From: Pelodera strongyloides
Taxonomy: Eukaryota; Nematoda; Chromadorea; Rhabditida; Rhabditidae
Assembly (NCBI GenBank): GCA_036852015.1
Contig: JAANDG010000441.1
Location: 1-64,000, forward strand
Direction: 5' to 3'
DNA length: 64,000 bases
Shown here in pieces: positions 1 through 10,517 of this stretch. The notes beneath the pieces are model-generated. The model searched no databases. It was given only the letters and a program-made list of their open reading frames with translations, and was not told the origin of the DNA. Every line of letters begins with the position of its first letter. The stretch's first letter is position 1. Made by a program: the position numbers and the translations under genes.

Positions 1-345
1 GGTGTACCCTTTTTTCCCTATCATATAAACAGTTTTTTTCTTATTCTTCGAAAATTCCATTTCTGTCTGTTTACGTTGGTGTCGGGGTTACATGGGTGTC
101 AACTTTTGCTCTTTTACCTTTTACATTCCTTCAATATACAATAATAGAAAAATATAATCCCACTACGGAGTGATAAAATGATGGACTCGTATGACCCATC
201 ATTTTGTCCTATAAATAATGATTGGAGTATAGTTGTCCAGTCGCTCGTCTCTCAGTGCTGTTTTAAAAAATCTGATAGTAAATATAATCGTATCTATGAA
301 ATGTAACTTGTACGAGTGACCGCATTCCCTTACAAGTTTCAGAAT
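1..345. other. 5' flank of gene A, no gene seen
   Basis: AT-rich sequence without a convincing reading frame. It ends in the acceptor-like string acaagtttcag at about 332-342, three bases before the ATG of gene A. That is the arrangement expected of a spliced-leader trans-splice site, so the promoter and outron of gene A probably lie here or further upstream. Confidence 0.4.
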
Positions 346-2549
346 ATGTCAGGCGGTCTCCAGGAAGCTGAGACCCATAGAGTACTTGTCGATACTAATG
401 ACATTGATAGAGCATCATCACCTGTGCCTTCTGTTTCCCGTGGTACGTGCTTCCTGTATTTTCATTTATTTTTTCGTTTTACTTTTTTTTTAGGTCTGTG
501 GAATAGTATAAATATTCCATGGAATTTTCTTGATATTTTCATGAGATGAAGAAATAATTGCTAGAAAAGGCAACACGAGAACCTGACTGCAAGTTTATTC
601 TTTATTCTTTATCCATTAGAATTAAATTTTTGGAACAGTATCAGCGTGCATGCCAAGAAAATAGATGTCAGAAGGCTAGAAATAGTGTGGTGCAGCCACG
701 AAGTGAAACAATCAATTTGGGGTTATCTCAACTCTCAACTATACCGGGATGGTGTAATGGTTAGGACGTTGGTCTCTGGCCAACGGATCCCGGGTTCGAG
801 GCTTGCGGTGACAAAGTGAGCAGATATTTTATTATTAGTAGATCACCCAGCCAATGTCGAGGAAAGAAATAATGCTAGAAATTTGGAGCAAAGGACGGCC
901 AGAGAAAGGCTTCTTGCGGACGCGCGCGAGCTCCTGAGAAAGAAGGCGGAAGCGGAAGCGCGCACAGAAACTCTACAACAACAACTATCCAAGGTATATT
1001 TTATCAGAGAGAGAGGTATATGATTTCCTCAAAAATGCTTACAGGTTATGAGTTATGGGTACGTACCAACATACCGACATTTAAAGCGAAATACCGGTCG
1101 GTTTTTGAAACACCGAGTACACCAGCATTGTTGTGCAGCCTATGCAAATGACCCAAATGACCATAAATATTAAAAAAATCGAGCTAAATTCGAGCAAATT
1201 CGCATAAATACGTATGATGTCGTTGTCGTAACAATCGTATTGTTGTACGCACAACAATACGTAAGTCATTCATTTCTTGTCGTTAGAGGTTTTTTCCTAC
1301 GAAAATATTTACAATTTAGGCTAAACGGACGAACATGCTGATAATTGGCATTATGTTCGTGATGCTCGTCTACGTCTTCCATACAGTAAGTATTCTTGTT
1401 CAAGCTCTGGTCAAATGATGCCTCTACAGGGTCCAGCACACCTCTATACATTAGAATGTTAGTAAGAAACAAAACTGCTGATAACAAAGAGACATACATA
1501 TGTTGATCTCCTTCATGATACATATAAGACCGAATTTTTGTACCTCATTAACTAATTGGGGGAATTTATTCCGTCTAAAACAAAGCCGCTTAATAAGATG
1601 ATGATGCAACGGACCTCTGATTGTGAGAACCCGGGTAAACGTGCCCGTGACGGAGACGGTTGGAGGAGAAAAAAAGGCGGGTTTTTATAGTGTGACCTGC
1701 GCTGTTGGCGAGCCAACAGCTGATATAAAACCGCCGGTCTTCAAGGTATTCAAGGTTGTACAAATGCCGGTTTTTTTCAGAGCTCCACTGAAACTGCGTC
1801 AATTGTTGCAGAACCAGGAGAACTTGGATCATTGCAACACGAAAATAATCTGCTCAAGTCTCAAGTAAAAGAGCTCAAGTTACAGTTGCAAACTAAGAAG
1901 ATCAGCCTTGAAAGGTGCATACCAATAGAGGTGAGGATGACAAAAATAATATAAATAGGCAAAGTGCAATATCCTCAGGTCCCACAACAGAGCGTCTTCT
2001 AGGGCACCGTTTGGCTTTCGAGTTTCTAGATGTTATTGTTGAGCTTTCCAATGTGGAAATTATCGACTCGGTGAACCAATAAACTATTATTATTAATAGA
2101 CCTGACATGTGGATATCATAAAAACGTCCTTGTGTACCACAGGCACACAGGCTCGATCGAGGCTTTAGGAAGAAAGAGAAATCGGAACTAGCGTCACAAT
2201 TATGGCTTCGAATCATTCAAATACGCTAATTCTAATTATTGTTAGTCCAAATAAGCCATACTCGGATGAATTCATTATACATGACATGAATAATAAAACA
2301 CCGTTCCTCTAAAGGCTGTTGAACTGTCATGGTGGTATGGTAGTCACATAGACAATAAGTGTAAACAGTTACTCTATTCTTTCTGAAGATATTGACAGGA
2401 AATTCGTTTACTAATTTTTTCAGAAGCATCATGAAGAAGCGAGACAAACATTCGCCACGAAGATGAACAGGATTTTCCAAGGGAATGTAGTGGTTAACAA
2501 GCTAGCCACTAAACTTGCGGAGTGGGTCGGCATCTTCCCTACAGATTGA
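346..2549 (+). CDS. Gene A: short coiled-coil protein, related to gene A2
   Basis: Four exons join in frame: 346-442, 851-993, 1781-1930 and 2424-2549 (516 bases, 171 aa). The ATG at 346 follows an acceptor-like tttcag by three bases, which favours this start. Intron 1 is phase 1, the others phase 0, all GT-AG. No named family is recognised. The second exon encodes a charged helix with the core RELLRKKAEAEARTETLQQQ, and the third a heptad-like helix containing HENNLLKSQVKEL. Both are clearly homologous to exons of gene A2. The last exon (ending WVGIFPTD and stop) has no match in A2, and no membrane helix or TIM21-like domain is present. It may be a truncated paralogue or a soluble partner of A2. 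The exon chain is well supported by phase; the function is unknown. A possible poly(A) signal AATAAA lies at 3098. Confidence 0.6.
742..811 (+). repeat. tRNA-like relic in gene A intron 1
   Basis: The stretch has a box-A-like GGTGTAATGGTTAGGA, a perfect 5-bp anticodon-type stem GTTGG/CCAAC with a 7-base loop, and GGGTTCGAG resembling box B. The acceptor stem is only partly paired and the T stem does not close, so this is a decayed tRNA or the head of a tRNA-derived SINE, not a working tRNA. Confidence 0.4.
1081..1262. mobile_element. TTAAAGCG-family MITE, partial copy
   Basis: It begins with the family terminus TTAAAGCGAAATACCGG followed by TCGGTTTTTGAAAC, as in the copies at 40701, 46305 and (diverged) 23164. 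The matching right end is missing. The stretch instead finishes at a separate small palindrome, CGTATTGTTGT/ACAACAATACG, at about 1237-1262. It lies in intron 2 of gene A. Confidence 0.55.
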
Positions 2550-4127
2550 CTAAGACCATAGTATTGAAAACTATCAAATATATCGCGAACAACTCGGGCA
2601 GCTGCCTTATGGGTTTTCCAAGTATACCAAAAACTCGGTGTGCTTCTGGCAATACTACCGTCTTTCTGCACGAAACTTGCATATGTGATATGAAAAATTA
2701 AAAAAATATTCTCGTGTAGTTCCAAAATACTGTAATTTTTCACCATACTTGGAAACCCCATTATGCATACTCTTCTCGTAGGTAGGGGCAGGAGTAGGAT
2801 CATCATACCCAGGTCAAACAAAATTTACAAAATGGCTCGTAGACATTCATTTGTACATAGAACTTCTACTACGCTTGAGGAAAATACGGAATTAGTACAA
2901 TAAGATTATTGTTCCGTGTACTGAGTTTTATTTCATTATCTCTTCACATTTATGCTATGTGTCATTTTTATTCGACAACCTGTATGTTGTATGTTGTATG
3001 TTGTAAACTGTATAAATTTTTTTTAACATGAATTGTATTTGCACGTCTTCGTTTGCATTATAACTTGTACTACTATTCTTGTTTCATTTCATAATGTAAT
3101 AAACCTCCGTGAACATTCCTTGCAAACCACAGAGTAGAAGAGTTTTTTTTTGTTTTCTCGTTGACTGTAATGTGAATGTACTGTATACCCTTGTATCGTA
3201 GATAAACAATTTCATGTTTTGGCTGAACGAGTGAACTATTTTTTTTCTCGTCGTGAACTACTGGTAACCAATAAACTCTGAAAAACTGTTTCAATTGAAT
3301 TTTTTTTTACTTTTCACCACAAATGTTAGCAGAGTCTGATTAGAGTAAAAATATTTGTGGCTTATAAAAACGCAGAGTTATGCCCTGGGTATTTGTCTTA
3401 CGTGATATATTTATTATAGTGTACAAAAAAATGTAAAACTAAGTCGAGTTGACTTCAAAGGCAATAGATTAGGGTTTGTAGGGCAAAGTTCAACTCCTTA
3501 CGTAGGCAGTAGGCTATTTATTGGCAGTGCTTATCGGCTGTTATGGAGCAAAATAAAGTTGTGCAACGATATTGATATTGTTCCCGCAAAGGCTGCTCGC
3601 GGAAGAATTTTAGTCTATTCAATTTATTTTCAGAAATATTTATTTATTTGTTTGTTTATTAGTTTATTCATAAGCAATAAAATTATATTCAGTTTACCAC
3701 TGAACATTTTTCAATCACTCTAAAAAATAATCGTCTTATGTGCTTTTAGACTTTTAGAAAAATTGCTTGAAGAAAGGATAACGTAGGCAAATAAGTGCAC
3801 TTTTTTATTTATTGATGAAGTTTCTTGCAATTTTTACAACTTTTGATAATTGATTGTTATTTTGTGCCGATTGCCATTGAAATGCCAGCAAAAATCTTAT
3901 TGTAAGTATTTTTTTCTCGCGACAACTCGTAGCTTTACAGCGCAACTGCAAATTTTATTGCGCAACTTTGACTAACATAACTTGTAGTATGGTTTATCAT
4001 TTATTCCCTTTTCAGGCTTTTATTTATTCAAGAAAAAAATAAAAAGCGAATTTGGAAGGGACGCGTTTCAGAGTATGCCCATCCCGGACAGCCTCGCGGG
4101 TGGGTAAACATATATAACCAGCCGTTC

Positions 4128-4179
4128 GAAGAGCCCTACGGGCTCTTCTCCGACTGGAGGAATCGGCCTTCGGCCGATT
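4128..4179. repeat. Pair of perfect GC-rich hairpins
   Basis: GAAGAGCCC-TAC-GGGCTCTTC (4128-4148) and AATCGGCC-TTC-GGCCGATT (4161-4179) are two perfect stems with three-base loops, 12 bases apart. They stand out sharply from the AT-rich surroundings. They may belong to a foldback or rolling-circle element; no coding role is seen. Confidence 0.6.
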
Positions 4180-4372
4180 GTTTCTCTATTTAAAAAAAGG
4201 ATTGCTACAATTTAAAAAGTTAACTCTCGTCTCTTTCGCCTCCCACACATTCACACGTCTCTGATTGTGGAAACGTATAATAATCGATTTGGATCACCAT
4301 CTGACTAATGCTACCATGCAAATTTGCTATTGAAGGTGATGTATGTAGGGCAGAGGATTATCCTTGTGATAA

Positions 4373-4455
4373 GCTAGCATAGCTCAGCAGGTAGAGCGTT
4401 GGACTGTGAAGCGAGAGATTGTGTGCTGCTGTGGGTTCGAATCCCGCCAGCGGCA
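4373..4455 (+). repeat. tRNA-like relic with intact box A and box B
   Basis: TAGCTCAGCAGGTAGAGC matches a D arm and box A, and GGGTTCGAATCCC matches a T arm and box B with a closed stem. The acceptor stem pairs at only about three positions, and the middle is too long and poorly folded for an anticodon arm. This fits a tRNA pseudogene or the head of a tRNA-derived SINE. Confidence 0.5.
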
Positions 4456-4838
4456 AAGATTTTGTATGTTCTCATTCGATTGTGAATAGAAAATTTTCTT
4501 TATGAAAGGATTTCGTTGCGTGCATACAAACAAAAGACCAAGTAAACTCTTCTCCTTTATATAATAAGATTTTTTGATGCTAAGGCCTCCTTAATAATTA
4601 TATTATCGGATTTCTCCGGAACTCCTTATATTCAATAATTATTTTTATTTTTATTACGAACAATTAATTAATAAAAAATATAGATTGATTTTTATTTATC
4701 TATTACTAACTCACAACGTTTATTTATCGATAAAAAAAGTCTTTTCTACCAACCAACATATTATGTTATCTCAAAACTACCTTTGTATTATATAGACGAA
4801 CCAGTCAACGGCGAAGAACCAAACAATAAAACCAAAAA

Positions 4839-4865
4839 GAGCTAGCTCGCTGCGCTCGCTAGCTC
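4839..4865. repeat. GAGCTAGC hairpin just upstream of gene A2
   Basis: GAGCTAGC and GCTAGCTC form an 8-bp stem around tcgctgcgctc, 26 bases before the ATG of gene A2. The composition resembles the hairpins at 4128-4179. A regulatory role is possible but unsupported. Confidence 0.4.
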
Positions 4866-4890
4866 CGATACCTCGATTTTGGGGCAAAGC

Positions 4891-7800
4891 ATGGCCAGTG
4901 AACGAGTTCTCCGAGACGCGCGCGAGCTACTCAGAAAGAAAGAGGAAGCGGAAAAGCGTATAGAAACTCTACAACAACAACTATCCGAGGTACCTTTCAC
5001 TCCATAATTTTGACTTCCTTTTTTAGCGCAAGCGCTGGTATGCTTTGAGTTTAAGACAACGTGCTCGGTATTTTGTTGATAGAAACTTTGATAAGAATAT
5101 GAAATATGATGTTAACAGAATCAGAAAACTAACTTTGAGTGGATACGCTCAGTTGTGAGTTGTGGGGCGTACGGTAGCTCGTCGTAAATCATCTTATCAC
5201 GTTGTCCCAAAATGACGGTTTCCCGTCCAAATTTTCTTAATTGTGCATGCTAATTCGCACTGTATTGTGCGCTTTCGGAGGCCGTTTTCACCAACATTTA
5301 CTTCTGTCAAAAAGGGTACTTCAGTCAAAAGCGCGCGGTACTTCCGGTTTCACCAACATTTACTTCTGTCAAAAAGGGTACTTCAGTCAAAAGAGCGCGC
5401 GGTACTTCCGGTTTCACCAACATTTCCTTCTGTCAAAAAGGTACTTAGGTTAAGTATCTTTTTGACAGAAGTACGCTTATAGCATGGGAGGCGTACTTAC
5501 AATTAGACCAAAAAGGTGGAAGTATCCCGGTACTTCGGTTTTTTTCTCCATTATGAGAGCTGATTAACTCAACTGTTTAATAATTCTATGGTTTTTATAG
5601 TAAATAAGCTTTGTAAACATTAGGTAACAATGATTTCAGTTTTTGAATCACATTTTACATATTAATAAATTGAGTACACACTTGATTATTTAGCTATTTC
5701 TTGTTTACAGTTTACATAGTAAATAACTTTTAGTAATTATTTTTTTTCTAATTTTCATTATCCTAGGGTTTTTCGCCATGCTCGATTTGCTAGAATGATT
5801 TGTTTTTCCCAAAAACGTCAGATAAGAATGCTAGAGCCAAATTAGGGGGTGCACTTATGAGTCAGACATATCATATCCGTTTTAAAAGTAATCTAACTGT
5901 TACTCAACGTTTTCCTTCAAAAAAAGTAAATGTTGGTGAAATCCACCAAAAAGCGTGTTGCAGCGTAGTTCAGTCATAAATTTACTTAACGTAAGTACCT
6001 TTTTGATGGTCAAAAATTTATGACAGACGTAAATGTTGGTGAAAACGGCCTCCGGTAAGTCCATCCCTAATAAAACCCCTTGAGAGGCTCTTATTTTCTT
6101 GAACATTGACCATTTCCGGGACTGGCTTTTATGCTGATTTAAGCACACAATAATATGTATTATATACCTCCGTATTGACCGAGTTGCAACAATTTCAAAT
6201 TCAATTTCTGCTGATTATTGCGTTGCTTTAATTTTAGTTGCGAACTGAAAATGAAAATACGACGCGGCAGAAAAATGCCCTCGAACAACACAACGAGACA
6301 CTACGACAGAAAATTCAGGAGGTAGATTGAAATACTTTCTTCCGTAAAGAATGAATACATACATTGTGTTCATTGGTTAGGAATGTGGTTCACGAATTTC
6401 TTATTGCAATAAGCAGCAACTCAGAGAAAACTGCCGCGCGTGCGAAACGGTGGCTTTGCGAAAAATGTCGAATAGTTCAATGTTTAGTATTCCGCAGTTT
6501 AAAACAGCACGTTATTTTTATTAAACACACCAAAAGGTGTGCATCCGAGGATGAAAATAAAACGAACATACAAAAGCAAACAAATGACCGATGTGAAAAC
6601 CTTATAAACGCAAACAGATTTATTTATTTATTTATTAAATAACACCACAGGGTGTGCGATATAAGCATATAAGTGCGATGCCCGATATAAATATTTCTTG
6701 CATGCTAGTAAAACAAGTTATTCTTCTCTATAAAAAATTCTACATTCTTTAGGATGCAAAACGATCTGGCAACCAAATTCCGTATACTTTGGCGTTTGGC
6801 ATTGTAGTGGTGTTGCTGGCGGGTCCAGCCTCCTTTGTTCAGAGAGTAAGATGTTACCATTGTTAATTATTCAAGTTTTAACAAACTGTAAATATTTCTA
6901 CATCGAGTCCGCTTTCTACATCGAGTCCGCTCCTTATATAAAAGGTTTATTGATAAAAACGACAAGTACAAAATAACAAGGTAAGCGAGAAAATAAGAAC
7001 CAGGTCCCACAGAGTAAAGGGTTCAAGTCCTTTACTACTTACGGGGAACTTAAGTTAAATAAAATAAAAAGTTAAATTAAAAATAACGATGTTATCAAAC
7101 AAACTTCTCTCCTATTCAGGACATGAACAAAATGACACAAACAATCGAATTACTCGAAAAGGAAAACGGGAACCTAAGGAATGAGTATAAATGGCTGCAG
7201 AAAAGCACTGCCGATCTCAAGATTGATCTTGAGAAGAAGGACAAAGAGATTGATCGCCTGCGCGAGGTAAGGCTACGAATATACATATATCTGACGGTTG
7301 GAAGCGGCTCTTTATATTGACTTCAAATTAATTATTGTAGAATGTACTGGTATCACAGAAAAGCGACCGATCTAGGTCCAAAAAGAAACGGTCACTGAGA
7401 AAAAAAACAGCGACAGTCGGTAACGAAATGGTTGCCATACAAATAATTGTGACCATTTACCGGCAAGTTTCAATTGGTTACCAACAGGATTAAAACGGAC
7501 AAAAAAAACAGGAACCGTCGCCAACCGTCGAACCGTCGGCTTTCCGTGTTTTCTCTTGCGTAAATATATAACTTATTCAAGATAAAAAAGAGTGAGCTCA
7601 AAATGGCTGCCTTTTATCCCAGAACGTAGCTAAAGAAACCAGTGTGCTCCGAGAGGTAAGACAATGCACTGAATGTGGAAGGTGAAACAATTTGTATAGT
7701 ATCTGAACTTGGTTAAAGGCAGCGGCTCACGGGAAAGACGTCTGATTTTTAACAATTTTAGTATGTCAGTTTTCGTAAAATGAACAGTAAAGTAAAGAGT

Positions 7801-9218
7801 ACGAAAATAATTTAGGGACCCAATAATATGGCATCAACAGTGACAGAACTCGCAAAGGAAAATGGTAAACTACATCACGAAAATGGCTTGCTAAAGTCAC
7901 AAATAAGCGAGATCAAGTCTCAACTTGTGGAGAAGGAAAGGGCTCTCGCAAAAGTATTAGAGGTGAGCTTTCAGTATATGTGCATACAAAGTATACAAAG
8001 GAACAATTGATTATCTATTTCAAGCAAGGAAACAACGCTCTAACTTGATATCGTATTATCATACTAAATTATGCCTTGAAGTCAGTACAGTACTCTGTAT
8101 TAATGTATGTACTAATAGTTTTTGTACTCTTTATTCATATTAAACTCTTTGCCTATATATGAAAGACGGTTAGGCAAATGAAATTGAAAAGAGCAAGACG
8201 TACACAGGCTGAGTACTTTAATGCCTTCGAGCCTGAATACTTGTGTAATTTAAGTTTATTATTAATATAATAATTTATTACGCACACATACAATTCATGA
8301 GAAAAATATATGTAACGTACAGTTTTGTCGAGTAAAGCAACAGTCAACAGTAGCACAAATACAAAAATGAAGAATAAATAAAGTGACACATTATACAGAA
8401 ATCTATGAAGCTAAGTGCGGAGTTTCCTCAATCATAATAGAAGTTCTATGTACAAATGAATGCCTACGAATCATGAAAAAATGTTTTATATACTAAAATT
8501 CTTCCAGAAGAACCAGTCAGAAACATCTTTAACAGAAGAGACTGAAACGCCAGAAATGATGTACAATCAGTGAGTTGGTTCGCATTCATTGTTTCTTTTT
8601 TTACATCAAAATCAGCCGTAATTTTTAAAGGTTATGCGGCAGTGTAGTGATTTAGGAGATAAAGGTTAAAACCTGTATCTCCTAAAGCTGCTAAACTATT
8701 TATGTTTTTCTGTTATATTTGCTTCCGCTTCTAGCAAGTCGTCCTGATGAAGTCGTCCTTTCCTTCGAAAGCCTGACCATCTCATAGAAAAACTACAATT
8801 TCAGTGTGCTAAAGTGGGTACAGGACACAGATCAATGTCAAGTTATATTTGGAACTTCCATTCGACCATACGGAAACTACTGGAAGGAATGGAAAAAGCG
8901 AACAGATGTGGCTGTTCAGAAATATGAATTGAGTGGAAAACCACGTCTCAGAATCACCTTTTCTATTGAGGCAAGTGACATGGTTTAGTTTGTAATTGCA
9001 TGTCTTATTTGAATACCAGACGGCTACGCCGCCTGAAGTCGTCTTTCCATACTTATGAAACGTCTGAAACGTAGATGAAACCCTTGTTAAAAAGTAAACT
9101 ACAAAGTTGTTCTTTTTCATAATTAAGCTTCTACACCCTTTCGTGCGGAACATTTTATTAAAATTGAACTTCCGTAACGCAGGGTGCTAACGCACACTAC
9201 AGTTACTCTTTTATTTAA
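4891..9218 (+). CDS. Gene A2: coiled-coil, membrane helix and TIM21-like domain protein
   Basis: Exons, all phase-consistent: 4891-4989, 6238-6321, 6753-6845, 7120-7266, 7623-7655, 7816-7962, 8508-8569, 8805-8970 (277 codons), then perhaps 9183-9218. Exons 1-2 encode a coiled coil. Exon 3 encodes a membrane helix (core YTLAFGIVVVLLAG). Exons 4 and 6, both 147 bases, encode related coiled-coil segments. Exon 8 encodes a domain aligning with TIM21 of this window: VLKWVQ, FGTSIRPYG, then KYELSGKPRLRITFSIE. Known TIM21 acts in the mitochondrial intermembrane space and couples TOM to TIM23; whether A2 does so is unknown. The last TIM21 strands are missing: the final donor is GC, and the candidate last exon (GANAHYSYSFI and stop) lies in repeat-like sequence. 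The ATG at 4891 is tentative, because homology to gene A continues a few codons upstream (LGQS). A candidate exon at 7341 was left out. Confidence 0.65.
5276..6054. mobile_element. Non-autonomous inverted-repeat transposon in intron 1 of A2
   Basis: A perfect 26-base terminal inverted repeat beginning CGGAGGCCGTTTTCACCAAC lies at 5276-5301 and, inverted, at 6029-6054. Inside, a unit of about 65 bases (tacttccggtttcaccaaca...) is repeated about 2.5 times at 5283-5450. No transposase frame is present, so it would need an enzyme supplied in trans. Confidence 0.75.
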
Positions 9219-9230
9219 TAAAGAAAGATA
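9017..9230 (+). repeat. Dispersed repeat, copy 1 (GCCGCCTGA family)
   Basis: It starts accagacggctacgccgcct and contains ccatacttatgaaacgtctgaaac. It ends near ctcttttatttaataaag, a degenerate version of the ctttatataataaga end shared with copies at 13.36-13.60 and 13.60-13.99 kb. It overlaps the 3' end of gene A2 and seems to have supplied or replaced its last exon. Confidence 0.5.
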
Positions 9231-10019
9231 TTTCAATTTTCCTATGCGAATTAGGAGCTACTCTATAAGTATATCGCTTAATTATAATTATAATTTATTA
9301 CACCACAAAGGTACATAATTAAGACAATAAATACAGTGAAGACAGAAAAACGGTAATAAGGGACATAAGGTACATGTGTAAAGGTAAGCGGAAATGCTGG
9401 GGCATCGAACAAAGGTAGTTAGCCGAGCACTGTAAACCCGGCAGCTTTTACTTTACGTTTATAGAGCGACGGTCGCCAGGGAGTTGTGCAGGCCGAGGCA
9501 CAGAAAAATGGAGACACTTGGCACTATGTGTGAGTTTTTACGGAATTTTCCTCGGAGGGCTGGTTTATATGATGATAACTATATATTATGTGGTAATCCG
9601 GAGCCACAAGAACAGATCAGAGGGAAAAATGGAACTCACCCCCGGGCTGGGCTTATAACTGAGTAATCGGCATTCTTTCAGCTACGTGCTCGCACAGACC
9701 ACGAGCGCTCCTTGGTACCAGCATATGTTGTATGATTCACGAAATACTGGACAACAAGCCCGAGGATGGCTGTGGTGAAAACCATTAGCTACAACCCCTA
9801 CTTGACGCCTCTTCAGCCCATACGTGTATATAGTATATTATGCCTATGCCCAAACTTGTCACTTGTTCACCGATTAATTATTCATTATTTGTGGGGTAAA
9901 ATAGTGAAGCATAGGAGTGGCATGTGCCAAGTAACTATGAAATGTATGAAATTCGTTAGTTATTGTCGTCGAATCGTCGAATTAAATTATTGTTAGTAAC
10001 ACACCTTTTGATTTATTTG

Positions 10020-10192
10020 TTAAAGCGAAATGCTAGCCCCTTTGGAAAATTTGCATATGATAAGCAAATCCTATGTATCCTATGCTAATTTTGTACGATC
10101 GTCCACGGCAATCGTACAAGAATCTAACATAGGATACATAGGATTTGCTTATCCTATGCAAATTTTCCAAAGAGGCTAGCATTTCGCTTTAA
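10020..10192. mobile_element. Full-length foldback MITE, TTAAAGCG family 2
   Basis: A near-perfect palindrome of 173 bases, TTAA at both ends, starting TTAAAGCGAAATGCTAGCC and ending in its reverse complement. The arms carry ttgcatatgataagcaaatc. It is almost identical to the copy at 28716-28886 but in the opposite orientation, as the central loops are reverse complements. No coding capacity. Confidence 0.85.
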
Positions 10193-10411
10193 ATAAATCA
10201 CTTTCACTTCCCTTAGAAGATCGATATTAGCTGAATGACTCGTTGCAACGCATTAGATAAACTGCAAAACACTTCCTCGTCAAAGACAAAAACGAATTAT
10301 AAGGGTGTTCTTATATTTTTACTATTTATGCAAACAAAGATATGTAAGAAATCCGTCCTAGATGTTGTCACTCACACACAGCTATGTTATGGGCCTACAA
10401 CGCGAAACTTT

Positions 10412-10517
10412 GGCCGGTGCGCGGCCGACATATGGCTGGTGCGCGGCCTACAAAAAATGGGTGGGCCCACACACGGCGGCCACCCATTTCGGGTGCATTG
10501 TAGGCCGTGCACCGGCC
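10412..10517. repeat. GC-rich foldback
   Basis: GGCCGGTGCGCGGCC at the left pairs imperfectly with GGCCGTGCACCGGCC at the right. Inside, ATGGGTGG pairs with CCACCCAT. The internal duplication ggtgcgcggcc suggests a decayed inverted-repeat element. Open frames here are by-products of the GC-rich repeat. Confidence 0.5.

Larger units (their letters stand above)
2550..4890. other. Intergenic region between gene A and gene A2
   Basis: No gene is supported. AATAAA at 3098-3103 could end gene A. The stretch holds a tRNA-like relic (4373-4455), GC-rich hairpins (4128-4179 and 4839-4865) and the repeat terminus ctttatataataaga near 4551-4572, which recurs at 13.6, 14.0 and 14.6 kb. The rest is AT-rich and featureless by eye. 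Confidence 0.5.

Noticed and set aside
7341..7490. Open frame after an acceptor (attgtag) in A2 starting NVLVSQK, a candidate exon
   Set aside because: No good donor in phase before the frame runs into repeat-like sequence; the chain is complete without it. It may be a decayed copy of the NVAKETSVLRE exon at 7623.
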